Source: Spongospora subterranea
Lineage: Eukaryota > Endomyxa > Phytomyxea > Plasmodiophorida > Plasmodiophoridae
Direction: 5' to 3'
DNA length: 52,234 bases
Assembly: GCA_900404475.1 (NCBI GenBank)
Contig: OUQQ01000060.1
Coordinates: 1-52,234, forward strand
In this document: positions 32,793 to 43,133 of the stretch, piece after piece
Layout: every line of letters starts with the position of its first letter
How positions within the stretch are numbered: the stretch's first letter is position 1
Position numbers and translations under genes: made by a program
The notes under the pieces: model-generated
Database searches by the model: none
The model's input: only the letters and a program-made list of their open reading frames with translations
Told to the model about the DNA's origin: nothing

Positions 32793-33680
32793 AGAAGCGA
32801 GAGTAGCGGAGGCGCTGTGGACGGAAGCGCGAGGGGTAGGACCAGGAGCGAGAACTGGAGAGGATCCAACGACAGGAAGGGATTCGAGGACAGGGTTAGG
32901 AACGAGGTCTAGGACGCAATCAGAGACAGGAGCAGCATCAGGAACAGGAATTGGACTAGGAAAGTGATCTCGGACGGAACCAAAGACAGGAACGGGAGCT
33001 GGAAAAGCTTCGGGAGAAAACATAGAAATAATAACGCTGAGGCGTGGTGAGACAGCCTCAAGATCATGCCGACGTGGAAGGGCATCGGCTTCGCCGTTGC
33101 GAGAACCCCGGGCGATAACAGAAATTGAGGTTGAAACGTGAAAAGAACAGGGCTCATCGGGCTTGACCGACTGGATAAGGACTTCATCGTAGGATCATTA
33201 AAGACCAGGATTGGATGAAACGCACCTTCCAGATAATGCCTCCAAGTAGTACAAGCGGCCTTGATTTGCGAGTAGTTCCTTGTCGCGAATGTCGTACCGA
33301 CTTTCTTCAGGGTTAAGAGAACGAGAGTAAACGCAGCAAGGATGGAGACCGCCTTCTGCATCAAACTGCGATAAAATTGCGCCAATAGCAAAATTATTCG
33401 CATTGGTTTCCAGGGTGAATGGCTTCGAGGGGTCTGAATGCGTCTTCCTCTTCGCCTCGTCGATGCTACTTTTAAAGATAACGTCCAGTTTCGTTTCCAC
33501 GATATGGACCCAAATTACCAGGTCTCTCGAGCCGGGGATTTGCTCCTTTTCGGAAACCGTATCTGTTCCAGATCGTGACGATTGTCGTCTCGCTCCACGA
33601 ATGGCTGGTTTCGAACTCATCATGAACTGTCTTGGATCTTCGATGTTCTTATTCCTATAGCTGACGGACAACAACCGCTT
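32281..33680 (-). mobile_element. Degenerate Ty3/gypsy-type pol fragment (RNase H to integrase)
   Basis: On the minus strand, about 33480-33280 encodes the RNase H start (KPFTLETNANNFAIGAILSQ, YSRSLNPEE, RDKELLA). Near 33080 the sequence GEADALPRR resembles the end of that domain. After a Pro/Val/Ser-rich stretch, about 32700-32560 (and the duplicated 32440-32290) encodes the integrase zinc-binding region (LLLFGNSINV, LCHDSPTAGHFGF and, one frame over, YWWPGLSLFVK). Frames shift between parts. No reverse transcriptase, protease or LTR pair was found. This is a dead remnant. Confidence 0.75.
33520..33612 (+). mobile_element. Inverted scrap of the same integrase region
   Basis: The plus strand here carries GATTTGCTCCTTTTCGGAAA and GACGATTGTCGTCTCGCT, which in the main fragment lie on the minus strand at about 32735-32670. 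It reads VPDRDDCRLA, like the INT entry segment. So a second, inverted copy is embedded beside the RNase H part, showing rearrangement after insertion. Confidence 0.6.
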
Positions 33681-34082
33681 TGCATTCGCCTGGAAACTGC
33701 ACGAGTGTGAAGAGATCCCCTCAATAACGATGTTTGCGATCTGGTATTTTCCAAGGTTTATCTAGAAAATACGCCCCAGATAGATCACAGAACTTGTATG
33801 GGACTGCGCAACCTACATTGCTTGATGGAGCGAGCCGCTTGCCACATACAATCAACCAACCCAGCGAGGTTTGAACATACAATGCTCAATTCCTATTCCA
33901 ACGTAATCAAGTTTTAGCTGAAAACGCACGGGTGCTCAACAAACATTTGAGTTCATTTTGTTTCAGCCAGAATTTCCCCATTCCGAGCTCACCTCTATCG
34001 CTAGGCTATTTTGCGAATGTTTTCGCGGCAGGCATATGCAAATTATTGATATCGAACCAATAACCAGTTAAATTTTTATAGA

Positions 34083-34604
34083 TCAGATAGCTATGGTGAT
34101 GAGCGACGCAGCGATGGCGATGCAGATAGCCAGGTAATAGTGGAGACCAGCTGCTGGCGATCGAGACGATACCGTTGTACTTGATGTGCCCGATCCGGCT
34201 GAAGACTCGCTTGATTTCACATGAACGACACATTTCCTGTCCGAAAGACTACATGTGACCCCTGGCAGGTTCGGGAAAACGCAATCGGTGTCCTTCTCGC
34301 AGATCTGATCTGGGTTGAGGAACACCCCGGCGTCCTGCTGCGGTTGATATTGCCATCCACAATAGCCCCATTGCGAACAATACAGCTGGCGTTGCTCTTG
34401 ATCGATCGGGCACGTCTCCCCCGAAAACCAGGGCCCACATCGTGCAGGAAGGTACGTGATGTTCTGAGGTTGGCCAGGAACGTTAGGGTTCGCTGCTTCT
34501 ATTGCCCCGGATGGCGCGCCAACTACAACCGTCGTGTTGTCATAAACATCGACAGCCAACATGGCCACAGGAAGCATGCATAGAATCACGACTACCGAGT
34601 GCAT
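34083..34604 (-). CDS. Cys-rich surface protein with hevein-like (CBM18-type) motif, probably GPI-anchored
   Basis: The single exon encodes 173 aa. MHSVVVILCMLPVAMLAVDV is a signal peptide. Residues 55-85 contain RCGPWFSGETCP then LYCSQWGYCGW, which fits the hevein chitin-binding spacing around CSQxGYCG, though some of the eight usual cysteines are absent or displaced. A second Cys group follows (ICEKDTDCVFPN, TCSLSDRKC). A Ser/Thr stretch (SSESSAGSGTSSTTVSS) leads to a hydrophobic end (YYLAICIAIAASLITIAI) with no charged tail, typical of a GPI signal. It is likely at the cell wall or surface, where chitin binding is plausible. NTT and NIT are possible glycosylation sites. Confidence 0.7.
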   Translation of the reverse strand: MHSVVVILCMLPVAMLAVDVYDNTTVVVGAPSGAIEAANPNVPGQPQNITYLPARCGPWFSGETCPIDQEQRQLYCSQWGYCGWQYQPQQDAGVFLNPDQICEKDTDCVFPNLPGVTCSLSDRKCVVHVKSSESSAGSGTSSTTVSSRSPAAGLHYYLAICIAIAASLITIAI

Positions 34605-34735
34605 AATTAATAATAAAATGGATTTATAAGCTGGGTTCTACTCGTTGAGTGTCGTAATATCGATGAGTCATCCTGAACTCGACGATTCCTCCCTCACAAA
34701 CGTGTTGAGTCAACGAATTGTCAACCGGCTCTGAC

Positions 34736-35786
34736 CCAGCAACAATGGGCGTGTACAACCGCCTAAAAACTTCAAGTTTCATCAAACTCGATGCTTACCT
34801 TAAGGGCTCGTTGAAATTTAGATAAAAGGAACTCAAAGTTTGTGCTGTGTTGTACTGAATGCATGGGCGCGATGGTCCACTGTTATAACTGACCATGGAT
34901 GGCGCAATGCAAAAAAATGGTTATTGTGTTTAAACATAGCTGTTCCGAGAACCTTGATTCACGTCATTACTCCAATAAACGAGAAGAATAAGAACGTGGA
35001 ATTGATGAGTCCTTGTGCCGGATTTCATAGTGCCTTGCATAGGCTAGCCGATGTCCAAGGATTTGCGTTTGAGCGTAATGTGGTGCTCTGAAAAACTTGC
35101 TCAGACCAGAGGAATGGCGGTAGATTAGTCATGGCCCACGTTCCCAGATTCTTTCACTCAGGGTTCAGTTGAGACCTTGACAAATGGAGCAAGAAACTCA
35201 AGTGACGTTTGTTAAGGCCAAGGAATGGAAAGGCCATATGAATTGTATTGAGCNCCAGCAACAATGGGCGTGTACAACCGCCTAAAAACTTCAAGTTTCA
35301 TCAAACTCGATGCTTACCTTAAGGGCTCGTTGAAATTTAGATAAAAGGAACTCAAAGTTTGTGCTGTGTTGTACTGAATGCAGCACGCCTGGGCGGATGG
35401 GTCCACTGTTATAACTAATCATGGATGGCGCAATGCAAAAAAAACGGTTATTGTGTTTAAACATAGCTGTTCCGGGAACCTTGATTCACGTCATTACTCC
35501 AATAAACCAATACACGAGAAGAATAAGAACGTGGAAGATGAGTCCTTGTGCCGGATTTCATAGTGCCTTGCATAGGCTAGCCGATGTCCAAGGATTTGCG
35601 TTTGAGCGTAATGTGGTGCTCTGAAAAACTTGCTCAGACCAGAGGAATGGCGGTAGATTAGTCATGGCCCACGTTCCCAGATTCTTTCACTCAGGGTTCA
35701 GTTGAGACCTTGACAAATGGAGCAAGATACGCAAGTGACGTTTGTTGAGGCCAAGGAATGGAAAGGCCATATGAATTGTATTGAGC
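34736..35786. repeat. Direct duplicate (about 520-530 bp) on both sides of an N at 35254
   Basis: 34736-35253 recurs as 35255-35786. The copies differ by several substitutions and small indels, for example the right copy has extra bases after ATGCA (about 35381) and an inserted CAATACA near 35509. That divergence fits two haplotypes or two old repeat copies collapsed wrongly. No gene was recognised within. Small open frames occur in both copies but differ in frame between them. Confidence 0.8.
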
Positions 35787-36338
35787 TGCCTAGTTTCCCT
35801 AAACCCAATCTGCATGATTTGATCACGAAACTGCGCATCCAGCAAATCAAATGAGGCAAAGTGCAGCCGAGATAGCATTTCGGTTGATTCCAGTTTTCTT
35901 GAAAGACCAGCCTAAGAATGCTAAGTGTGCAACTGTACAGATAGTGGCCTGGACTGGTATATATTTCATGGCATCAAATCGATCCGCCACATCGGTAATT
36001 CACAAATTATCAGCAGAAATAAGATCGCCTTCAGCCTGACTCTTTCGAATGCATGCGATAATGGTAGTTGGCAGGAGGATTATGCCCGGATCGGGAATAG
36101 ACCAAGTTCAGCCCGATATTTGGCTAGGTCGAACCAGTTGACAACCTAGCAGCTGGCCTCGGTGTCGTGAACTGCGACCGAATATGGCAAGTTTGAATGA
36201 CAACCATGGCGTCATGGCCGTTACATCGGCGATGAAAGTCCGAGAACCGGCGCCAGAAGAATCTGATTTGGCCTTTTTCCATCCGACCCCAAAAACGGGT
36301 CTGTCGATCAGTAAAACATCGGACGGCATTCGTAGACG
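35787..36338. other. No gene recognised
   Basis: Open frames of about 60-75 codons on both strands lack motifs. A plus-strand frame from 36184 (MASLNDNHGVMAV, then EPAPEESDLAFFHPTPK) looks coding in composition and might be an upstream exon of the small gene that follows, but I found no splice that fits. Confidence 0.3.
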
Positions 36339-36571
36339 ATGGACCAGGGCGATATCAATGCCTATGAAGACGAGACCGTGTTACTGTCTCGGGATCCCGC
36401 GTTAATATTGGCAAGAATTCGACACGTTGAAGAGCAGGTCGTGCAAATGTTTGGATCACGTTGTTCGATTCGCGTTTACCTGCCCAGATTAGGTCTCCGC
36501 CCAGCGCGTCGCTGTTTACGAAGCAGCATCAGCTGCATCACGAGGCCATGTATTGCATATTGACATTGACA
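36339..36571 (+). CDS. Small hypothetical protein, two exons
   Basis: Exon 1 starts MDQGDINAYEDETVLLSRDP and continues LILARIRHVEEQVVQMFG to CSIR. A GT...AG intron of 32 nt (about 36474-36505) joins it to RVAVYEAASAASRGHVLHID and a TAA. The product would be about 70 residues, acidic then helical. It could have a further 5' exon (frame from 36184). No family was recognised. Confidence 0.35.
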
Positions 36572-36867
36572 TTTAAATGACACCGACACACTATTCGCCA
36601 GGACACCTTTTGCCGGCGGGGACCCATATTTTTCCGGTCGAATTCTCCAGCAGATGCAGTAGTTCTTCAAAACGGTACCATTGGTATGGTCGTGAATAAG
36701 CCTGGTTTTTGATTCGTGTTCCTCACGATGGCAGAAATTCTCGAAAAGTTACTATCACGGTTGGATTCGTTGGAGAAAAAGTCCCGACTTGTCAGCTGTA
36801 CATCATTGAACTGCTAATCACGATGGGTTTTGTAATACGAGTATATTTATGATAAAAGGAATTATAC

Positions 36868-38668
36868 CTATAGATCCAGGTGATATACCCCTGGATTGTT
36901 CGTTCCTGACCAACCTATACCGGAGCCCCCTGAACTTGCAATGTTGCACTGGGTCGCTTTCACCAGCGTGAAACCCTCCTTCTTGATAGCATTTGCCAGG
37001 TCACCCAAATCTCCATTGTAGCGATCAAAAGGAATGCTGATCAATGGCGACAGGCCCGAATGCATTGATACGAAAATGTCGCCGACGAGTCCCGAAAGTC
37101 TTGTCCCTTCAAGTTCAACATTATATGATGCGACAATTAAACCCTTGCTGTTCACATAACGCGTCTTGCCTAAATCAAACTTTCCCATCGGGGGGCGAAA
37201 TAATGTGGGCTCCGGTAGGCGACATTTTGTGAAAAATTCTTGGCCTTTACGGATTTCCTCATCGATTTCCGTTGCCGACATTTCGCCCATTGACTCGCCA
37301 GAGAAGCCAGTTAGCTGAATTTCATGTCCTTGTTCTTGCAGTTGTCGAAGAATTGTACAAGAGTTATCCTCTCCTTCTGCTTCCACTTGCTTGCCACCGT
37401 GGACGAAGAACGTCAAGAAGCCTCCGCTTATCTGGTAATCATTGTGCGCTTGGTCTAGTACTCCGAAAATGTGTCTGGTCGGCATACCCACAAATGTAAT
37501 TGCCGCCAATTTGGTGCCTTTCCCACAGAAATCAAACGCACGGTGCTGCATACTTGCAAGTATGGTGCAATCGTCACCCGCCCAACCAGCTTTACAATCT
37601 TGGCACTTGCCAGGCTCAACATGATCATTAGCGCACCTACATTGGCCAGTCCCTCGCAAACCTGCATCGCATTTGCCACGGCGGCCCGTATCAGTGCCAC
37701 ATTCACCACATTCCTGTTGACAGCCCTCGCCAAACAGATTCGGCAAGCAATCGCGGCAATTGTCCGGTTCGAACCCATCAGGGCAAGAGCACAATCCACT
37801 TCCTGATTTACCATCGAGACATGATCCATGACCACAATCAGGGCATTGTGTGCATGATTCGCCAAAGGATCCTGAAAGTGTGCTGAGTTGATTGACGCAA
37901 TCTGAAAACGAAACAAAATTACCTAGTTGACAATCACAATCTCCCGTTCCCTGCATCCCATCGTCGCATCGCGAGAACGGATAGGAGCATTGGCACTGTT
38001 GACAAGTTGGCCCGAAGTATCCTTTCTTACATTCGGTGTGAAAAGCGTTGCTAAAACCAAAATCACTAGCTTGGGCTGGGGATTCATTCGACGGCATGGC
38101 GTTCTCACTGCAGCGAGAATCGGTCGGATCAGCGCAGCGTGTATCGACAACGGCGTTTGCCGACAACTCGATAACGGTGGCGAAAGTCGATACATGATTG
38201 GCGAATGCGTTTGTGATAATGGCATTGGCATCGTCACGAGAGTTGGGCCCGCTTACTTTGATAGAGTTTCCGGGAGCAGCGACGCTGAACATGGAACTTG
38301 CGCCTGAACTAATCATTTCATCAATCAACGCTGATGGGTCGCTAACTGCTGGGTCAAACTGCACTTCGAATTCCGAGTCGACGCTAAATTGTGGGAGATT
38401 GTTGGCACCAGAATTTTTCGACCTTGTTAAAACAACAACAGCCACACTAGCGCCAACTAAGACCAGCAACACCGAGGCGACTACAAGAATAATCTGAAAT
38501 TCCAGAGGTTTAAACAAACCCTGTTTGGAACAACCCGCGATGGCTTACATTTCGTTTGCGATGATTCAGAGCTGCAGCGACAGCAGGCTTGGCATCAGCG
38601 TTCGGCTGAGGAGCGGCATCGTCATATCGAAACGGCCTCGCACCTTGCGGGATTTCGGCAACCGACAT
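36868..38668 (-). CDS. Type II membrane protein: laminin-EGF repeats plus degenerate polysaccharide-deacetylase domain
   Basis: Three exons (38668-38549, 38493-37923, 37871-36868; introns 55 and 51 nt) sum to 1695 nt, or 564 aa. The ATG at 38668 (MSVAEIPQGARPFRYDD) gives a 40-residue cytosolic tail, then a membrane span IILVVASVLLVLVGASVAVVVL. An ectodomain segment is followed by several laminin-type EGF units (CKKGYFGPTCQQCQC, CPDCGHGSCLDGKSG, GEGCQQECGEC, CKAGWAGDDC). The C-terminal ~220 residues look like a NodB-fold deacetylase: AAITFVGMP where TFDDGP is usual, GHEIQLTGFSG where the His pair sits, and RPPMGKFD, which is retained. The two metal-binding Asp and the second His seem lost, so it probably binds but does not deacetylate sugar. 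Mis-splicing at 37872-37922 would leave an odd linker. Confidence 0.75.
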
Positions 38669-39297
38669 AACTTCGATATCGAATCGAAACGTCAACCAAT
38701 CCAAATTACAACAGGATTGTCGATATCGAAATGATGTGCTCGATCCAGATTGGTTTGGACTTACACACAGTGGGTGTCAATGGGGGGAGCGCCATGCCGG
38801 CCGGTCGGTATCATTAACGAGTGAGTGGATGGGCGACCCATCAACGTTAGGGTTACCACTTACCGACTCGGGTCTCTGATCGTTACAATGTGGATCGCCC
38901 ATGTCATTATATCCGAGCATGGCAATCTGTTTCAAGGAATTCTGCACTGCTGAGTCTGAGCACTGGGTAGCCCTGGTTTGGTCACGTCCACCGTGACTGG
39001 CGTTGTTGGTTTCCGCGTACAGAACAGCGACCCCAGACACCTGAACCTGGTGATGAGCAAAGCCTACAGCAAAGCCATGGCCGCGTCAGCATCTCAGAAT
39101 TCAAGAACAGACGATAGATGCCAATAAAATCACCGGTATCTAAATATCAGGAAAGCAATGAAACCAAGAATGTAAAACCGCGTTATATGTCAACATAGGA
39201 TTCGGAATTGTCTAATGGGTTCTAAAACGTCGACATCCGCTTATATCCTGTTCGCCGTTCACACAAACTGCCAAGAACCGTCACCCTATCCTGATTC
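38669..39297. other. Intergenic, with a weak minus-strand frame
   Basis: A minus-strand frame (39040-38777) contains GYNDMGDPHCNDQRPES and then a perfect-looking donor GTAAGT. It might be a small gene or a 5' exon, but nothing downstream could be joined. No other coding signal. Confidence 0.3.
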
Positions 39298-40063
39298 ATG
39301 TCTGGATTCATTGCTGGTCAGCAAACTCAGATTCTCCCTGAATGCATGGTATTCGCCTTGCTCTTGACCGCCCGACACAAAGTAATCAACAACAATAGTG
39401 GCCACCATTCGGTTCTCTTCAATCCACAGGTCATTATTAATCAGCTATTTGTGTGTCCTTTTTGGGTGATCTTCTCTTCACCATTTGTATACACGGTTTA
39501 GTTTTCTCTCAATCTGTCTACAATTGGCAACTCTGTCGGAGACTACCCCTTTCAAAATCGGCTTCATCGTCAGGAAAGGCGGCCAGCAGCTGCAAAGGCA
39601 GATGTTCGTGAATGGTTATATGGGCCCTGAGTTTTCGGCCGATCTTGGCAATCCTGTTCAATTAGAACTTCGGGTCGATAAGCAGCGTGGGTATATTATA
39701 CTCATCTGGTCTTCACGTACATCTAAACTTCATCAGAAGACCCCAAATAGTTGACTGGTTGAATGACTACGTCCATGATTCCCGAACCCAACTGAACAAT
39801 GCCGACTTTCTGCTACATCACCTGGTCAAACTGAAACAGTTCTACTGCGAATCCAGAATCTTTTCCGTGAAGTGGAATAAAAGTCCTATTTTATTACTTT
39901 GCAACGCTTTCGACATTGTGTTTTCGTAAGCCTCGTTCTGTTTCGTTTTGACAGCAAATTTTGTACCAGGTTCACAAATTTATTCGCTCCCCTGACTGAC
40001 CTAGGGTCAAACGGGCAGCATTCGGCGAAATCGTCAAATCCTCTCAAAAGACATTCAACATGA
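39298..40063 (+). CDS. Unrecognised conserved-looking protein
   Basis: At least four exons. The first starts MSGFIAGQQTQILPECMVFA and ends FNPQ before GTCATT. The second carries KIGFIVRKGGQQLQRQMFVN and FSADLGNPVQLELRVDK. A 49-nt intron (GTATAT...CATCAG) joins RG to RPQIVDWLNDYVHDSR and LLHHLVKLKQFYCES. A last intron (GTAAGC...TGACAG, about 30 nt) leads to KFCTRFTNLFAPLTD and a TGA. The first-to-second exon join is uncertain. Composition is that of a folded, cytosolic protein of about 200 residues. I do not recognise the family. Confidence 0.5.
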
Positions 40064-40210
40064 TCACTAATCTGAGGCGGCACACGAAACAATTGGCAAT
40101 CGTGGACTATACCTATCAAGAATTATTATTATTCCCTGCTGCTTGTTGACCGTCGAAACAAGATTCTCCGTGTGAACTGTCCTTAACTCATAATCCTTTG
40201 ATTCAACAAC

Positions 40211-41468
40211 GTGATGCGTCAGGTTCGGGTGCCAGGGCCGCCGGTTGTCCGGCCGCCCCAGCGAGGACGCCCGGGCTCATCGACAACGGGTCAACAGCAG
40301 CCGACGCCATCCCAGTTTTATCGAACGCCCCAGCAACCGCCTGTTAACCAACAACAGCAGCCGTTCCAGCCCGCTTATCAGCAACCTTATCAACAACCAT
40401 ATCAGCAACCCTATCCTCCCGTATTTTCCACATCGGCGAGAGTGTGTTTTTCTGGATTCTCATGCTGTGTTTGACAGAGCCAGAGTTTCCGAAACCAGCA
40501 ACAGCCTTATTATGGTGCCGAATATGCTCAAACCCAATTCGGCGAGCAGAATATAAATCAACCACAACAGGGTTACTCCTCATTTCAGCAACAAAACCAT
40601 CACAGTGGTTCTACGGCACCGTCATTTCCCCAACCTAACGAAATCATGCAGCAAACGGTTCTCAATATGGCCAAAGACCAACTTGGCAGCATGTCGTGGC
40701 TGTCCATGAATCGATTCCGTTATTATTTTCATGTCAATAATACTTATGTCTTAAAAAAGTTGCAAATGATATTGTTCCCTTGTTTGCACAAGGTAAAGTA
40801 CGTTTTGTGGACAATTTCCTGTTTTTTTACGCGCGTTTTTTCTAGAGATGGTCAAGGGAAAGATCTAGCTATGAAAATGATGGCGTGTCGTTTTTGCCTC
40901 CTAGTTCCGATGTCAATGCTCCCGATCTGTACATCCCATTGATGGCGTTCGTCACCTATATTTTGATGATGGGTTTTATTCTGGGAATCGGGAAGGCGTT
41001 TACACCCGAAGTTCTAGGATCTACAGCCACATCTGCTCTGGCGATTTTGATATTGGAGGTCTTTCTTTTACGAGTCGGCTTTGCTGTTATTGGCAGCACC
41101 GCGAGTGTTGTCGCCCCTCCATTGTTGGATCTCGTTGCGTATTCCTCATATAAGTTCGTCATTCTGGTTATTGATCTCGCTGTTTGGGTCTTATCGTACC
41201 ATAATTCGACGATGTACTGGGTCATTTCGCTTGCCACAGGCATATCGATGACAGTTTTCATGGTAGATACATTTTTGTCGGATTTTCGAGCACTATTCTG
41301 ATTTTTTTTAAGGCACGTACTCTTCAGCGCGCTTTTGTTCCTCGTGTCGAAGGTGGGTCCTTTGGAATGGAGGATTCCAACAAATCTACGCGCCAATTTT
41401 TTCTGATTGCAGTCGGGTTTTGTCAAATTCCCCTCTGCATTGTTCTTGGACGATCTGTTGCCCGTTAA
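40211..41468 (+). CDS. YIF1: YIF1, Yip1-interacting factor (Golgi/ER membrane protein)
   Basis: Four exons (40211-40420, 40478-40792, 40846-41262, 41313-41468) sum to 1098 nt, or 365 aa. The N-terminus is Gln/Pro-rich (AYQQPYQQPYQQPYPP). The conserved core follows: FRYYFHVNNTYVLKKL, LFPCLHKRWSRE, DVNAPDLYIPLMAFVTY and LDLVAYSSYKFV, with about five membrane spans and a C-terminal ARTLQRAFVPR then FFLIAVGFCQIPLCIVLG. YIF1 pairs with YIP1 and Rab GTPases in ER-Golgi vesicle traffic. The last intron donor is GTAGAT after TTCATG; reading through it stops early. It converges on the next minus-strand gene with 68 bp between the stops. Confidence 0.95.
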
Positions 41469-41536
41469 TCGACTTCCCAAATCATCCGTTCATAGGTCAG
41501 TCGTCATCTGTCATCCAATAATAAATTTATGCATGA

Positions 41537-42632
41537 TTATGATGCTTGTTGCTGCAATTCTTTTTCCGCTTTTCTCTTCAAGAACCGTTCTCTGGCAGCG
41601 GCAGCAATCTCGACTTTATTGGCCAATGTAATTGGGGCCGGTCGCTCAGCGGGTTCATCTTTAACGTGAACCGATTGCTTCACCGTTTGAGATGCTTGTT
41701 CCAGGTCGTCATGAGTCCGTTTTGCCCCTGTATGTCCGGCTGATTTCTTGGAAGATACTGGTTGATGTGATTCGGCTCCGGAGGCTTCAGGTTTGGTTGG
41801 CCCTACAGGAATATTCGACTGTCTCTCTAATACAGTATCTTGCCTCTGAATAGGGTTGGTTGGGGATGGATCGGGTTTGATTGGCCCTACAGGAATGGTA
41901 TTCGACTGCTTTTCTGGTACAGCATCTTGCCTCTGAATAGGTTGGGCCGGGGATGGGTCGGGATATATTGTGGAATTCATTAGTGTCGACAAAAAACCTC
42001 CAGCCATTCCAGACGTAGTCGGTCCGGTTTCCTTTTTGTCTATAACATCCTGCTGGGTCTGCCACGCTTTGTCTTTAATCATCTGTGCCTTATATCCAGC
42101 AGTGACAAACGCCTCAGTCGTTTTAAACAAATGGTCTTCGGCAACCCTTTCTCTGACGATGCCTCGCTGGTAGATTACGCCCTGCTCAATTTTCCTCTCT
42201 TCACAGCGTTTTTGCAGTTTGTCGAAATATTTTGGCTACCAGCGTCGATTTAATTGTTTGCAAGTATCAGAAAAATATCAATACCTGTCGAGTCGCATCC
42301 GAAGCCTCCTTGGCTGCGACACGATGTTGCTGCTGTGCCGCCATTGTCTCATAAACTTCATCAAAAGCAAACACGTTGGGATCTTCCGCTAAAAGGCGTA
42401 ACTTTTCTTGCTCAGCCTACGAAACAAAGTCATTTTCCATTCACATTGAAGAGGCTTCCCAGCCAGCCTTTTGCCTTTGACGATCGCCTTGGGTAACCGC
42501 CCTGGCCGATACGTCAACTTCCGGGTCACCATCTGAACGTCCAATCTGATTGAACACGTTTCCAATCGGATTCGACTTCTTCTGCTTTTTTTTCGGCACG
42601 TTCAATCCGTATTTTAGAATCATTCCCGACAT
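41537..42632 (-). CDS. NSRP1: NSRP1-like nuclear speckle splicing regulator
   Basis: Three or more exons. The first (from ATG 42632) starts MSGMILKYGLNVPKKKQKK, the family's N-terminal YGLNxPKKK signature. The second carries LRLLAEDPNVFAFDEVYETM, like the conserved AED-VY-YD-IYDEM block. The third has RGIVRERVAEDHLFKTTEAF and VTAGYKAQM, like the EAFVTSAYKKK block. A Pro/Lys-rich tail with two repeated segments (IQRQDAV/IQRQDTV then PVGPIKP/PVGPTKP) ends RERFLKRKAEKELQQQ. NSRP1 regulates alternative splicing in animals. The first intron's donor is unclear (a GC donor after GWE or a shifted GT), so the exact joins are provisional. Confidence 0.8.
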
Positions 42633-43133
42633 CGCCAACACAACGCCCAGCTTAAAGACAAAAGTCCTTACGGGACGGAGTTTTCGATCAACATCAGGAC
42701 TGAAATTGATCACGGTGCTGTTGATCGATAAGATTTGCGAAATCGCTTTTTTTCTTGCGAGTACATGACAAGAGCCCATGCACGGTCGATATTAATGGAT
42801 TATCGGTTAGAGATAACGGTGCGATAAGATAATCTGCAGCGTTCTTGTTAGGTTTCTATCAAGGAGGTAGACAGTGGATTCAGGCAGGATCGAGAAATCA
42901 CGATTTTCGGATAACTATGTACGCATGATCACGCAATGAAACCTTTCACATTTTCGTCGATAAAAGTGCTCAATGTTCCGAACCGAGCTTGAACTTCGAA
43001 TTTTGATCAGGAGTTTAACTGTCTTCAATGCTATTGAATAGGATGACCTGTTCCAGATCAAAAGTTTGCCCATCCTGAATTGCCTCGAGCAAGGAATGTT
43101 TCCGATTATTCGATCGCACTGCGGAGTTCAGAC
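42633..43133. other. Divergent intergenic region
   Basis: It separates the NSRP1-like gene and the P4-ATPase gene, which are transcribed away from each other. The coding frames of both extend into it only through non-ATG codons. It probably contains both promoters. No clear motif. Confidence 0.4.

Noticed and set aside
34736..35786. Large biological tandem repeat
   Set aside because: The copies meet at a one-base N as at three other sites, so an assembly artefact is more likely.
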